Source of the DNA: Lachnospiraceae bacterium
GTDB taxonomy: Bacteria > Bacillota > Clostridia > Lachnospirales > Lachnospiraceae
Length of the DNA stretch: 64,000 nt
Assembly (NCBI GenBank): GCA_017427415.1
Contig: JAFRSU010000038.1
Location: 16,717 to 80,716 of the forward strand
Direction: 5' to 3'
The number at the start of each line of letters is the position of its first letter. Positions within the stretch are counted from its first letter, which is position 1. Under the pieces are notes generated by a model. The model made no database searches. It was given only the letters and a program-made list of their open reading frames with translations, and had not been told where the DNA came from. Of this stretch, positions 53,398-62,912 are shown piece after piece. The position numbers were made by a program, and so were the translations under genes.

Positions 53398-55774
53398 AAA
53401 AGCTAAGCAAAATTCGGATGAGACACATGTAGTAATATATGATTTTCATGGGGATTTTCTTCAAAAATCCCGGGTGCTTTTCTGAAAACTCTCTGTCGGC
53501 CTCGGCAAGTTTAAACGCAATCCTGTGATTGAGCCCGCACTTTTCCGAAGTATCAAGCTTAACATTTTTTCCCTGCTTTTTATAAAAGTCTTCTTTTGCC
53601 TTTGCAGTGCTGAACTTAAATGCCAATGCTCTTTTCTGTCCTTTAAGACAGTCGGCACTGCTCATATGCCTGTCCGTTATGTCTCCGGCATTTACTGCCT
53701 TTTCGTACAGCCTTTTTCCGGTCTCGCTCCTAAGCACTACTCCTGTCGTCTTTACCGGTTCCTTTTTCATCTTCCCTAGCCAGATATCTCCAAAACTGAT
53801 ATCCGCCACTTTAGCAAAATGTTCCTGACACAGCATGCATTCCTTACGCTCGAAGAAATATGCGTTTTTATATGCACACAATGTCTTTGTATATGAGAAA
53901 TCCTTCTCCGACCCGTCGTTATAGATAACGGCGGATCTTCCTCTCCAGTTTCCTCTCCTAAAGTAGAGTCTTTCTGCATCTTCTAACGACAGCCCTGCTT
54001 TTTCCAAAGAAAATAAAGTTGCATCCTTATGATGATTTCCGCTGCAGAAAAGCCCGAGCTTTAACACCACCTTTTCGGCCAGCACCTTATCTTTCTTCAT
54101 TATCGCATCAAGGGCTTTCAGCTGGCACGGTGTGAGCACCACTGCCACTTTACCGTTAAAATGCCTTATCTTATCAAGGTCCTTTAAAAGCGGCATGTAC
54201 ATATATATGCTTGAAGAACAGCTCTTTACAGACTCAGCATCAGTAGCTATCATGGACTCATACGAAAGCTCTCCGTCTTTTATGACCGTCTTTGTGACAA
54301 ATGCTCCGTCTATATCGCCTGATTTAAGCAGGCTTACAAGAAGTGCCGTTACCACTCCTCCGGATGCCGCATTTTTCCTTATCGACTCATCTGAGGCATA
54401 TCCTCTCCTGCACTCTATGAACTCTCCCATGTATTTTTCGGGATCAAGCCTGTCAGGGAATCCTTTCCTTTTGCGTTCGGGGAGTGTTTTATCTATTACC
54501 TTTCCGATCTCTTTGATATTCTTCCGCGAGCTCTCCATCACCTCATCATAATGAAGGTCGATCAGCCCCCGTATCTCCTGCTCGTCTTTTTCAAGTTTTC
54601 TAAAGTCCGCCGCAAGCTTCCTTACGGCATCCGGCCCCGTCAGTCCTTTCATCTCCTTGTAATCGGAAGCATACTCTCCGATCTCAAACATATCGAGGAC
54701 TTCTTTATACTTGTGGCTCCAGCCTATAAGCAATACGGGCACTTTTCTCTCCAGGGCCCCTATCATAGCATGAAAACGTGATGCCACAAGGAATCTGCAT
54801 CTGCCTATATATTCACGTATCTCTTCCGCATCCATCTCCTCATGGTACCAGCGGATATGCGGAGCATACTCTTCTTTTTGCAGCCTGCCGTATATATCAT
54901 CACATACCATAAGGTCATTGTTGCGGGGCTTGCTACTGCCGAGTCTCGCGGCATTTGCTATCAAAAGCACATTATATCCGCGTTTTATAAGCCATTTAAT
55001 AAAACCGGTCATGATCCCGCGATAATTGATGCCGAGTTTTCTGCACTTTTTGTCCACCACGCTGCTTAAAGAAAGCCCCACCACATTATCGTCGAAAAAG
55101 CTGTCTTTTCCCGTACGCTCTGCTACCTTTTCCCTTATCTTCGGGTCATCCTTCATGGAAAAAGCCCCGTCGGCACAGATAACGCTTTTTTTATCCGCAC
55201 CTATCGAACGCAGATTATCCATCGTGATATCGCCCCTGGCACAGATAAGCTCCAGCTTAGGCAGTATCATCTTTGCATACATGCGGTTAAAGAAACTCTC
55301 AAAACTGCCCATGGCCTGGGAATACTTTACTACAGGTACTCCTATAAGTTTCGGCACTGCCATGGTGATAAACGCATATGTATTCATCACAAAACCGCGG
55401 TTGTCGGAAAAGGATATGCCGGCTTCATCTATCACAAGGTCGGTATCACGATAAGCCCTTATTATCCTGTTTTTCCCTATAAGTTTCTTCACTCCCGGGA
55501 TCCACCCTAAACCCTTATACAGCATGGCAAAAGGGAATGCAAAAAATACCAGCCTCTCCGGCTTTGCAGGTACTATCTCGACAAAGTCAAATGGAACCTG
55601 CTTAATATCAGCATCCGGATATACCGACATAAGCTTTACATTCAGTCTGCTGCCGTATTTTTCGTACAGCTGCGAAAGAGAGCTTTGCAGCATAGCTGCC
55701 GCTCCCTTGTTTCCGCTGTAGCTTGCCGCGGTTATGGCAATATTAATATCGCTGTTATGTGATGTATCTTTCAT
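53396..55774 (-). CDS. Polysaccharide pyruvyl transferase fused to an FrhB/FdhB-type Fe-S flavoprotein domain
   Basis: 792 residues. The first 400 match the polysaccharide pyruvyl transferase family (ITAASYSGNKGAAAMLQSS, VPVVKYSQAMGSF, VASRFHAMIGALERKVPVLLIGWSHKY). The rest, from about residue 450, matches the coenzyme F420 hydrogenase beta-subunit C-terminal domain (ASGGVVTALLVSLL, VVLTPCQLKALDAIM, LFCSGNHHKDATL, CMLCQEHFAKVADISFGDIW). The two occur as separate neighbours in many exopolysaccharide loci; here they are one chain. No N-terminal ferredoxin motif precedes the second half. Likely modifies a wall glycan. Confidence 0.88.
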   Translation of the reverse strand: MKDTSHNSDINIAITAASYSGNKGAAAMLQSSLSQLYEKYGSRLNVKLMSVYPDADIKQVPFDFVEIVPAKPERLVFFAFPFAMLYKGLGWIPGVKKLIGKNRIIRAYRDTDLVIDEAGISFSDNRGFVMNTYAFITMAVPKLIGVPVVKYSQAMGSFESFFNRMYAKMILPKLELICARGDITMDNLRSIGADKKSVICADGAFSMKDDPKIREKVAERTGKDSFFDDNVVGLSLSSVVDKKCRKLGINYRGIMTGFIKWLIKRGYNVLLIANAARLGSSKPRNNDLMVCDDIYGRLQKEEYAPHIRWYHEEMDAEEIREYIGRCRFLVASRFHAMIGALERKVPVLLIGWSHKYKEVLDMFEIGEYASDYKEMKGLTGPDAVRKLAADFRKLEKDEQEIRGLIDLHYDEVMESSRKNIKEIGKVIDKTLPERKRKGFPDRLDPEKYMGEFIECRRGYASDESIRKNAASGGVVTALLVSLLKSGDIDGAFVTKTVIKDGELSYESMIATDAESVKSCSSSIYMYMPLLKDLDKIRHFNGKVAVVLTPCQLKALDAIMKKDKVLAEKVVLKLGLFCSGNHHKDATLFSLEKAGLSLEDAERLYFRRGNWRGRSAVIYNDGSEKDFSYTKTLCAYKNAYFFERKECMLCQEHFAKVADISFGDIWLGKMKKEPVKTTGVVLRSETGKRLYEKAVNAGDITDRHMSSADCLKGQKRALAFKFSTAKAKEDFYKKQGKNVKLDTSEKCGLNHRIAFKLAEADREFSEKHPGFLKKIPMKIIYYYMCLIRILLSF

Positions 55775-55778
55775 AGTC

Positions 55779-56762
55779 TTATCTGTTATCTTTCAATTCC
55801 ACGATGGTCTTCTTCAGATTTTCAAGTTCATAGTCGGTATTTCTCGCATGATACTGGACATCCTCAAGTATTTTCCTGTTGGCAGCTATAATGTCTGCCT
55901 GCAAGCCTATCAGATATGATATCACGCCTGTCAGCATAAATATCGCCACAAGTATCAGGGACTGGATATGTCCGGAACCCTGACCCATGCACAGATATAC
56001 TATAAACCTTATGCCGAGAGCCGTACCTAAGAGGCAGAATATCGTACCTATCACTCCGAAAAATTTAAGCGGCTTATACATCAAAAAAGATCTGAGTATC
56101 GTAACTGCCGATTTTTTTACATATCCGGTCATGCTGTGGAACAGCCTTGACTCTCTCAGCTCCGGATTGGTCCTTACAGGTACCGATACCATCGGCACTC
56201 TGTTGTGGCCTGCCTGAATGATGGTTTCAAGTGTATATGTATACTGGTTTATAACATTAAGCCGTAAAGCCGCCTCCCTGCTGTACGCCCTGAATCCGCT
56301 GGGTGCATCGGGTATATCTGTCCCCGAGGCTATACGTACAGTCCTGCTTCCGATACGCTGAAGTTTTTTCTTTAAGGGCGAGAAATGTTCGGTAGTATCT
56401 ATAGGTCTCTCTCCGATCACTATCTCAGCCTTCTTTTCAAGTATCGGCTCGATCAGTTTTGCGATATCGTCACCGCAGTACTGGTTATCCGCATCGGTGT
56501 TTACTATGATATCCGCCCCGTTTCTTAAGGCAGCATCCATCCCTGCCATAAAGCCTTTAGCAAGGCCCCTGTTTTTAGGGAAATGTACCACATAGTTTAC
56601 GCCCCACTCTTTCGCCGCTTTTACGGTGTCATCGGTGCTGCCGTCGTTTATGATGAGATATTCTATTTTATCGATGCCCGGTAGCTCCTTCGGCAGTGCA
56701 TCAAGCGCTATCGTCAGGGTTTCGGCTTCATTATAACACGGGATCTGGATTATCAGTTTCAT
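55779..56762 (-). CDS. Glycosyltransferase family 2, dolichyl-phosphate-mannose synthase-like
   Basis: 327 residues. GT-A motifs: IPCYNEAETLTIALDAL, LIINDGSTDDTV, the DxD-type VNTDADNQYCGDDI and DAPSGFRAYSREA. Two C-terminal helices (FFGVIGTIFCLLGTALGIRFIV and LILVAIFMLTGVISYLIGLQ) anchor it, followed by a short coiled coil. It should transfer a sugar onto polyprenyl phosphate, providing the donor for the GT-C protein encoded upstream. Confidence 0.92.
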   Translation of the reverse strand: MKLIIQIPCYNEAETLTIALDALPKELPGIDKIEYLIINDGSTDDTVKAAKEWGVNYVVHFPKNRGLAKGFMAGMDAALRNGADIIVNTDADNQYCGDDIAKLIEPILEKKAEIVIGERPIDTTEHFSPLKKKLQRIGSRTVRIASGTDIPDAPSGFRAYSREAALRLNVINQYTYTLETIIQAGHNRVPMVSVPVRTNPELRESRLFHSMTGYVKKSAVTILRSFLMYKPLKFFGVIGTIFCLLGTALGIRFIVYLCMGQGSGHIQSLILVAIFMLTGVISYLIGLQADIIAANRKILEDVQYHARNTDYELENLKKTIVELKDNR

Positions 56763-56784
56763 GTTTCGTACCTTTCTTTTTCTT

Positions 56785-58851
56785 TTAAGGTTCCTTATAT
56801 GGCATTATCTGCTGTTCTAACTCAGGGTACTTGGCCTTTTTAAGCTTTCCTTCGTACTTCGTCATGCCATAACCGTATTGGGAAAGCTCTTCTGCCAGTT
56901 TTTCCCCTTTAACATATACTATATCCCTTGTTGCATTTTCATAGTCAAAATCATCAAAGGTATAGTAATCATCCTCATAGTACTCTTTTAAAAAATGTCC
57001 CTTCTGCACTATCACAAAACAATCCTTTGCTTTTTTTGTCCTCGTGCAATATGACCCTAATACATAATCCTTTAACTGGAACTGATAATGCTTTATATCC
57101 TTAGCACTGTAGTCCCAGAACACGGGATATTCCCTGAAATCATCAGGCAGGTCCGTCAGATATCCGGCAGGTTCATGAGTCCAGTTATATAATGCCTCAT
57201 CTCTTGAAAGCCTGATCTTAAAAAAGCTCACTGTAAGCAGTACGGCATACATGATCACAATTACCGTTCCGAAGACAGGTGCATATTTTGTATCCCGTCC
57301 TTTAGTTTCTGCCTCTGTTTCACCTTGCCCATCCGGTGTTTCGGCCTTTCCTAATCCCTTGACACGACCTCCTGCTTCGGAGAGGACAGCTATCAACACA
57401 TATATTCCGAACCCTAGGAGTCCGGCCTTAAGGAGTGATGCTGCCATATCCGGAAATACGGCATTGGTAGAACCGCCGCTCACCTTTAAAAACAATGATA
57501 TTCCTATGATGTATCTGGAATTTCCCTGTATCCCTTCTATAAAGCTTACGCACCCGAGCATAAAAAGTGCGATGATCGCAGCATAAGCCGCCCCGGTTAT
57601 GATAAGCACAGCTCTTTTTGCCTTTTTTCCGATGCTTTTACTGCCCTTATACAGCAGATACAGTCCATACAGTACCAACGGTCCGAATGACGCAGCCATA
57701 TATCTTTCATAAATAAGCCTGTCCGAGCGCACCACTGCTTCAACATTCAGATATCTGTGTACAGCAGGGAAAAAGAAAAGTATTCCCATTGCAAATACAC
57801 CGAGCATACTTAAGACGCTGTATATCGAGAATATATGCTCCGCACCCTTTTCCGGCTCATGATCACTGCCTGCCTCACTGGCCCCCGCTGCTTCCCCGTT
57901 CTCACGAACTCTGTGACCATTCTTTTTCCCGAATATCCTTTTCCATAATTCCTTAACCGCATATATGATGCCGCCCGTTACACCTACTCCGAGCAATCCG
58001 TATGTGGCGGTCATGCCCGTAAAAAGCCATCCTACGGTCAGCCTTCCCAGTGTCTTCAGTCCGGGTACGCTAAATATCTTCTTCAATTCGGAAAACTCGA
58101 AGCTTTCCGCACTGGCATGTGCGGTACCGTATGCTCCGTACACTCCGTCATAAAAGATACCGGACAATATCTTATCTGCGGCAAACATTACAGCCGCCGT
58201 CGCAAGAAATGCAGGGATATTTACGAGGCACTTTTTATCCAGTATCCCGAACGCAAGTATCGTAAGCAGCATGGCGATGATTATCACCAGCCCTCTTGTA
58301 TGGACCATATATGAATATATGCCGGCAGCTGCCAAAAGGATGCTCAGAACAGTCCTCCGTCTCTTCTCTGTATTCCGTGCAAGTTCAAGCAGCAGATACA
58401 ATACCACCCAGGGAAGTACTATCAGCATTGAATCCGCTTTTGCATACAGCTGAAATATAAAACAGCATGGTATCGCACCCGAAGAAAAAGCAAATATAAA
58501 TGACACAAGCCTTTTTATGTGAAGATGTTTTCTTTGTACCGTATATGCGATGACCGGGACAAATGCATATAAAAATACATTTACCGCCAACAATGCTTTG
58601 TATAGGATATACGGATCTTCTATAAGCTTAAAAAGAGGTGCATACAGAAGCGATATCCCGTATTTATAATAAAAACCGCCCATGGTATATGTGGTCTCTG
58701 TCCAGTCATAGCCCGACACATATGCGGAATTGGCCAGTATCCCTACCTCATCGAGTACCGGGGGAATATTTAATTGTAATGCAGCGGGTAAGCCTATCCC
58801 TAAAAATACCGCAAAGAGAAAAAAACAAATCACACGGTCTCTTTTTTCCAC
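56785..58851 (-). CDS. Multi-pass membrane glycosyltransferase-like protein (GT-C type)
   Basis: 688 residues with about 12-14 membrane helices. An acidic residue pair in the first extracytoplasmic loop (VLDEVGILANSAYVSGYDW) fits the DxD/ExD-like site of polyprenyl-phosphate-sugar transferases. A charged cytoplasmic loop (GKKNGHRVRENGEAAGASEAG) splits the helices; the C-terminal 120 residues form an extracellular domain. First gene of the glycan cluster; it would use the lipid-linked sugar made by the GT2 enzyme. Confidence 0.75.
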   Translation of the reverse strand: MEKRDRVICFFLFAVFLGIGLPAALQLNIPPVLDEVGILANSAYVSGYDWTETTYTMGGFYYKYGISLLYAPLFKLIEDPYILYKALLAVNVFLYAFVPVIAYTVQRKHLHIKRLVSFIFAFSSGAIPCCFIFQLYAKADSMLIVLPWVVLYLLLELARNTEKRRRTVLSILLAAAGIYSYMVHTRGLVIIIAMLLTILAFGILDKKCLVNIPAFLATAAVMFAADKILSGIFYDGVYGAYGTAHASAESFEFSELKKIFSVPGLKTLGRLTVGWLFTGMTATYGLLGVGVTGGIIYAVKELWKRIFGKKNGHRVRENGEAAGASEAGSDHEPEKGAEHIFSIYSVLSMLGVFAMGILFFFPAVHRYLNVEAVVRSDRLIYERYMAASFGPLVLYGLYLLYKGSKSIGKKAKRAVLIITGAAYAAIIALFMLGCVSFIEGIQGNSRYIIGISLFLKVSGGSTNAVFPDMAASLLKAGLLGFGIYVLIAVLSEAGGRVKGLGKAETPDGQGETEAETKGRDTKYAPVFGTVIVIMYAVLLTVSFFKIRLSRDEALYNWTHEPAGYLTDLPDDFREYPVFWDYSAKDIKHYQFQLKDYVLGSYCTRTKKAKDCFVIVQKGHFLKEYYEDDYYTFDDFDYENATRDIVYVKGEKLAEELSQYGYGMTKYEGKLKKAKYPELEQQIMPYKEP

Positions 58852-58980
58852 AAAAAACCTCTTTCCGCAGATGCTTTAAGATCATCCGAACCACATAATG
58901 TACATAGTATTATTTCAATACTGTTCCAGTTTAATACTAACACGCAGGGGCAAAAAAAGCAAATATATCTTTTCTTACAA

Positions 58981-59010
58981 ATACGGGGCTCCCGTGCAGG
59001 AACCCCGTAT
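58981..59010 (-). terminator. Hairpin after thrC
   Basis: ATACGGGG/CCCCGTAT stem, 30 nt after the thrC stop. T-run is short (TTTG). Confidence 0.6.
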
Positions 59011-59039
59011 TATGGCTTAACATATATTCTATTATATCA

Positions 59040-60500
59040 TTATAACTTATATATTCTGACTACTTCCGCTTCAAGTCCGTCCTTGGCACATACTGTCTTA
59101 TGCAGCACCGGAGCACTGATGATGTCCTTTATAGCCTCGGGGATCTCTACGCCGGAGAGCTTGTGGAGCTCGTCAAACAGCTCGAAGTCGTCCTTTTTAT
59201 CATACTCAGGCGATATGGAGTTGAGTACTGCTCTGGAGAACTTGTAAGGGCTGGCCGTGGATGCTATCACTGTGCAGGTATCATCGCCTGTTTTAGCCTT
59301 ATACTTGTTATATACTGCAGCAGCTACTGCTGTATGAGTATCTATGATATAGCCTTCCTTCTTGTAAAGGTCTGCTATAGCCTGTGACATCTCGGCATCT
59401 TCAGCATATCCGCCTACGAACAGGCCGAGCTTTTCCTTCATTTCCTTTGTCAGCTTGTACTTTCCTTTTTCCTTCAGGTCCTTCATGAAGTCTGCGGTCT
59501 TGTCACCCGCTATCTCGTAGATAAGTCTCTCTAAGTTGCTTGAGATAAGTATATCCATGCTGGGTGAGGATGTAAGGTAAAACTCACGGTTCTTGTCATA
59601 TACACCGGTCTCGAAGAAGTCGGTCAGTACCTTGTTTCTGTTGGATGCGCAGATGAGCTTGTTTACCGGTACACCCATCTTGCATGCATAGTATGCGGCA
59701 AGTATGTTTCCGAAGTTGCCGGTAGGCACTACGAAGTTGATCTGCTTAGGATAGAGGCGGCTGAAAGCATATACATAATATGCCACCTGAGGTATCAGAC
59801 GTCCTATGTTGATGGAGTTGGCCGATGAGAAACGGTAACCTTTTGCCTGCATCTTCTCTGCTAACTTCTTGTCTGTAAATATCGCCTTAACCGCCGACTG
59901 TGCATCGTCGAAGTTACCCTCTATGCCTATAACGTTTACATTCTTACCCTTCTGGGTTACCATCTGTTTTTCCTGTACGCGGCTTACACCGTGCTTGGGA
60001 TAAAATACCACAATGCTGGTACCGGGCACATCGGCAAATCCTGCGAGTGCTGCTTTCCCGGTATCACCCGAGGTAGCGGTAAGGATGACTATCTCTTCCT
60101 TAGCTCCACACTTCTTAGCCGAAGTAGTCATAAGGTAAGGCAGTATAGAGAGTGCCATGTCCTTAAATGCTATGGTCCTGCCGTGGAAAAGCTCTAAGTA
60201 GTAGGCTCCGTCAGCCTCAACAAGCTTGGTGATATCCTCTGTATCAAACTTCTCCGTATTGTAAGCGCCCTTTATACATGCCATGAGCTCTTCTTCGGTA
60301 AAATCGGTAAAAAACAGCTTCATGACCTCATATGCCACATGTGCGTAATCCATCCTGGCTAATGCTTCGAAGCTGATTTTAAGCTTCGGTATCTCGTCCG
60401 GTACGTACAATCCGCCGTCCGGTGCTATGCCGTTTAAGATCGCCTCACTTGCTGTGGCGGTAATATTCTTATTTCTCGTGCTATGATAAGTTATTTTCAT
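59040..60500 (-). CDS. thrC: Threonine synthase
   Basis: 486 residues from MKITYHSTRNK, placed by GAGGTT; the ATG at 60512 is less likely. PLP-lysine motif FHGRTIAFKDMALS, phosphate-binding ATSGDTGKAAL, and VPTGNFGNILAAYYACKMGVP. It converts O-phosphohomoserine to threonine. Fold-type II, long (plant/yeast-like) class. Monocistronic in appearance; I see no leader peptide or T-box upstream. Confidence 0.96.
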   Translation of the reverse strand: MKITYHSTRNKNITATASEAILNGIAPDGGLYVPDEIPKLKISFEALARMDYAHVAYEVMKLFFTDFTEEELMACIKGAYNTEKFDTEDITKLVEADGAYYLELFHGRTIAFKDMALSILPYLMTTSAKKCGAKEEIVILTATSGDTGKAALAGFADVPGTSIVVFYPKHGVSRVQEKQMVTQKGKNVNVIGIEGNFDDAQSAVKAIFTDKKLAEKMQAKGYRFSSANSINIGRLIPQVAYYVYAFSRLYPKQINFVVPTGNFGNILAAYYACKMGVPVNKLICASNRNKVLTDFFETGVYDKNREFYLTSSPSMDILISSNLERLIYEIAGDKTADFMKDLKEKGKYKLTKEMKEKLGLFVGGYAEDAEMSQAIADLYKKEGYIIDTHTAVAAAVYNKYKAKTGDDTCTVIASTASPYKFSRAVLNSISPEYDKKDDFELFDELHKLSGVEIPEAIKDIISAPVLHKTVCAKDGLEAEVVRIYKL

Positions 60501-60587
60501 ATGGAACCTCACTTATTATTATATCCGCTTAATCAGTTCATGTCCTACATACTACCACGGGGGCATGAAAAATGCAATAAAAACTTG

Positions 60588-60623
60588 AAAAAGCTCCGGC
60601 CTGTATATAAACAGTCCGGAGCT
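60588..60623 (-). terminator. Terminator upstream of thrC, first hairpin
   Basis: AGCTCCGG/CCGGAGCT stem with TTTTTC tail on the minus strand. With the hairpin at 60628-60662 it separates thrC from the SleB gene. Confidence 0.8.
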
Positions 60624-60627
60624 AATG

Positions 60628-60662
60628 AAGAAACCCGCAGCAATGCTGCGGGTTTCCTTTTT
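60628..60662. terminator. Terminator hairpin, second
   Basis: Perfect 12-bp stem GAAACCCGCAGC/GCTGCGGGTTTC with a three-base loop. The T-run (CCTTTTTT) is on the plus strand; on the minus strand the tail is weaker. Confidence 0.75.
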
Positions 60663-60665
60663 TCC

Positions 60666-60723
60666 GACTGCGAAAGAACGTTACGCAGGCCGACTGTCAA
60701 ACGCTAATAAAGCTGCCTTTGAC
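60666..60723. repeat. Dispersed hairpin repeat family C, copy 2
   Basis: GACTGCGAAAGAACGTTACGCAGGCCGACTGTCAAACGCTAATAAAGCTGCCTTTGAC, related to the copy at 9458-9516; the internal hairpin loop differs. Both copies directly follow the end of a minus-strand gene. Confidence 0.7.
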
Positions 60724-60759
60724 GTATTATATTTATATTTTTTAAGGTCAGAAATAATA

Positions 60760-61548
60760 TCAATCCTTGAAGAACTCGTGACATCCGTACTTGCATATGA
60801 ATGTAAGAGTGTCAAACCATGATGCGGTGGATGCCGCAGTGGCGGATCTCATGAAGAAATAAAGTGCTCCGTCTGAATAATCCTCACCGGATAAGCAGCG
60901 GTCAACTGCTTCCCTTGTCACATCATCAACGACCACTCTGTAGTAAGCGCCGTTTGAGATAGGTGAGAACTGCTTTTTCTCGAATACCACGCCTTCGATG
61001 TCATTCGGGAATTCTTTCTCGTAATTTACACGGTTGAGGATTACATTGGCTACGAGGATCCTGCCGTATACATCCTGATCTCCTGCCTCAGCCTGTACTA
61101 TCCTGCAGAGTATCTCATACTCTTTCTCGGTTACTTTCTTGGTAAACTTCTCATTGTACTTGTTCTTAAGTATTCCGGAAGCATTTCCGTCACCATATTT
61201 GGAACTGCTCGAGGTGGAAGTCCTTTTTATAGTCTTTTTCTTCTTGTCAGCGTCACGTTTAACAAGTGCATCGGTACGTGAGCTCTTCTCTGCCGCAATA
61301 TCACCTGTCTGAATTTTAAGCATCAACATCGAAAGACCTTTACAATGCTTCTTTACTGCCGATTCGATAAACTCATCTGTGAGTTCTACGTTTTCAGGCT
61401 TTTCATCGGGCTGTTCCGAAGCAATAACAACCTCAACATTTTCATTTTCATCTTCTGCAGCCTTCACAGCCTTAAAAGGTGTAAACACGGTGCCTGCCAG
61501 TATGGCGCATGCAAGCAGAAGAACAAAACTTCTCTTTATTTTAGCCAT
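60760..61548 (-). CDS. SleB/CwlJ-type cell wall hydrolase
   Basis: 262 residues. Signal peptide of about 30 residues (SFVLLLACAILAGTVFTPFKAVKA). An acidic, then Lys/Ser-rich middle precedes the Hydrolase_2 domain (from about residue 145): ILCRIVQAEAGDQDVYGRILVANVILNRV, KKQFSPISNGAYYRV, GALYFFMRSATAASTASWF. This family includes spore-cortex lytic transglycosylases; the catalytic Glu is in QAEAG. Germination or vegetative wall turnover cannot be distinguished by sequence. Confidence 0.9.
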   Translation of the reverse strand: MAKIKRSFVLLLACAILAGTVFTPFKAVKAAEDENENVEVVIASEQPDEKPENVELTDEFIESAVKKHCKGLSMLMLKIQTGDIAAEKSSRTDALVKRDADKKKKTIKRTSTSSSSKYGDGNASGILKNKYNEKFTKKVTEKEYEILCRIVQAEAGDQDVYGRILVANVILNRVNYEKEFPNDIEGVVFEKKQFSPISNGAYYRVVVDDVTREAVDRCLSGEDYSDGALYFFMRSATAASTASWFDTLTFICKYGCHEFFKD

Positions 61549-61640
61549 ATTAACTACCCCATTTCTCTGCCGGTTTTTACCGGAGCAAGGGATAGTATAC
61601 TACGATATTATCAAATTTGCAAGCATTTTTTACGAATTTA

Positions 61641-62786
61641 TTACATTTTCATCAGATATTTCTTAAAACTTTTCGAAAATTCAAGGGTTTCATAGATGTT
61701 AATATATTCCCTTTTTGATACTCCATCCATGAAATTTCGGGTCCATTTTCGATATTTTTTGAAGTTTTTTTGATTTTGGAGGTCATTTTTTTCATTTTTG
61801 ACCCCATTTTTTTGATTTTGGTCCAAAAACGGATCGGGCCGTTCGTCAAGAGATTTTTTTCTACGCTTGTCGTCTGCAAGGTCTTTCCTGATATTTTTCC
61901 TTTCGGCATAATTTGTACCCGCAGCTTCTGTTTTTCCCAACATCTTGTTTTCTACATCTGTAGATTTGCCGTTTTCCTTAATCGGATTCTGCCGCCTTCT
62001 TACTGCCTCTTCCAGGCTGTCGGCAGCTTTGTTATATGCTATGGCCGCTTCCGTCTCGTCCGTATAGGTCCCCACCTTGAGACTTCCTATAAAATGGATT
62101 TTAACTTCATATATTTTCCTGCCACCGGCTTCTTTTGTATATACTCCCCTGAATCTGTTGACAACCACCAGATTTCCGTATCTGAAATCGGTTTCATCCC
62201 CGTTTTTAAAATAATAATCCCTGTTCTTTACCGAGAAACTTTTCACCCCGTATCTGGCAAGCAGGCTGCACTGCATCCCGTAATCGCTGTAAAAAAGATG
62301 TCCGCCTCTTTTCTGTATGCGATGCTTGCCATAGAAGAACATTTCGTCGGCATCAAATTTAAGCTCTGTGTTTCTGTCCAAAAAATAAATGAAGTACTTT
62401 CCGTACAGATATATGGGATTGTTGCTGTAGATACCGGTTTTTTTAAGGTTGATGAGCATGATCCACTTATCGAATCCGAGAGTGTACCCGGTTTGTACTG
62501 TCCTTTTTTGTCCTGCTCCGGTTTGTCCTTCCCCTGTTTGTCCTGCTCCTGCTTTACCTGACACTTTCCTTCCCCGGCCGTCAGAACCTTGTACCACCCT
62601 CTCATAATCCTCCGGCAGATACTCTTCATTTCCTCTCAATATATTTCCCGCCAGAGCATAAGCAGCCCCGGCAGCTTTTTCCGTACGGAAGCTGCCGAGG
62701 CTGATGTGTTTTTGTTTATATGTGACGGCTGCACGATAGTACTTTGTACCGTCTTTCTTTTTTGCAGGATATACTCCGTTTGTCAT
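61641..62786 (-). CDS. AP2-domain DNA-binding protein with a degenerate HNH-like core
   Basis: 381 residues. The N-terminus (NGVYPAKKKDGTKYYRAAV...ISLGSFRTEKAAGAAY) and residues about 213-258 (RGVYTKEAGGRKIYEVKI...VGTYTDETEAAIAYNKAAD) are AP2-like. Between them, NGDETDFRYGNLVVVN (195-210) matches the second half of HNH homing endonucleases, which usually read H-x-NGDxxDNRxxNL; the expected His is Phe here. A Gly/Gln repeat lies at 82-93 and a Lys/Asn-rich tail follows 265. It looks like an AP2-HNH-type protein turned into a possible DNA-binding regulator. Confidence 0.7.
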   Translation of the reverse strand: MTNGVYPAKKKDGTKYYRAAVTYKQKHISLGSFRTEKAAGAAYALAGNILRGNEEYLPEDYERVVQGSDGRGRKVSGKAGAGQTGEGQTGAGQKRTVQTGYTLGFDKWIMLINLKKTGIYSNNPIYLYGKYFIYFLDRNTELKFDADEMFFYGKHRIQKRGGHLFYSDYGMQCSLLARYGVKSFSVKNRDYYFKNGDETDFRYGNLVVVNRFRGVYTKEAGGRKIYEVKIHFIGSLKVGTYTDETEAAIAYNKAADSLEEAVRRRQNPIKENGKSTDVENKMLGKTEAAGTNYAERKNIRKDLADDKRRKKSLDERPDPFLDQNQKNGVKNEKNDLQNQKNFKKYRKWTRNFMDGVSKREYINIYETLEFSKSFKKYLMKM

Positions 62787-62838
62787 ATCGGATTCCTACC
62801 TTATCTGATAATTCTCTGACTGCCTAATATACCCTGTT

Positions 62839-62866
62839 AAGATCCTTCTCTTCGCTCAGGATGACA
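62839..62866. repeat. Dispersed short repeat, family D copy 3
   Basis: AAGATCCTTCTCTTCGCTCAGGATGACA, followed by a TCATTCCGGGATGA-type palindromic stretch to about 62902. It lies between rnpB and the AP2 gene. Confidence 0.7.
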
Positions 62867-62912
62867 ATCATTCCGGGATGAATATCATTTCGGAATGACA
62901 GTTAAATATTTA

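Noticed and set aside
60501..60760. T-box or threonine attenuator before thrC
   Set aside because: No T-box sequence (TGGNACCGCG) and no threonine-rich leader; the hairpins there are explained as terminators of the upstream gene and a repeat.
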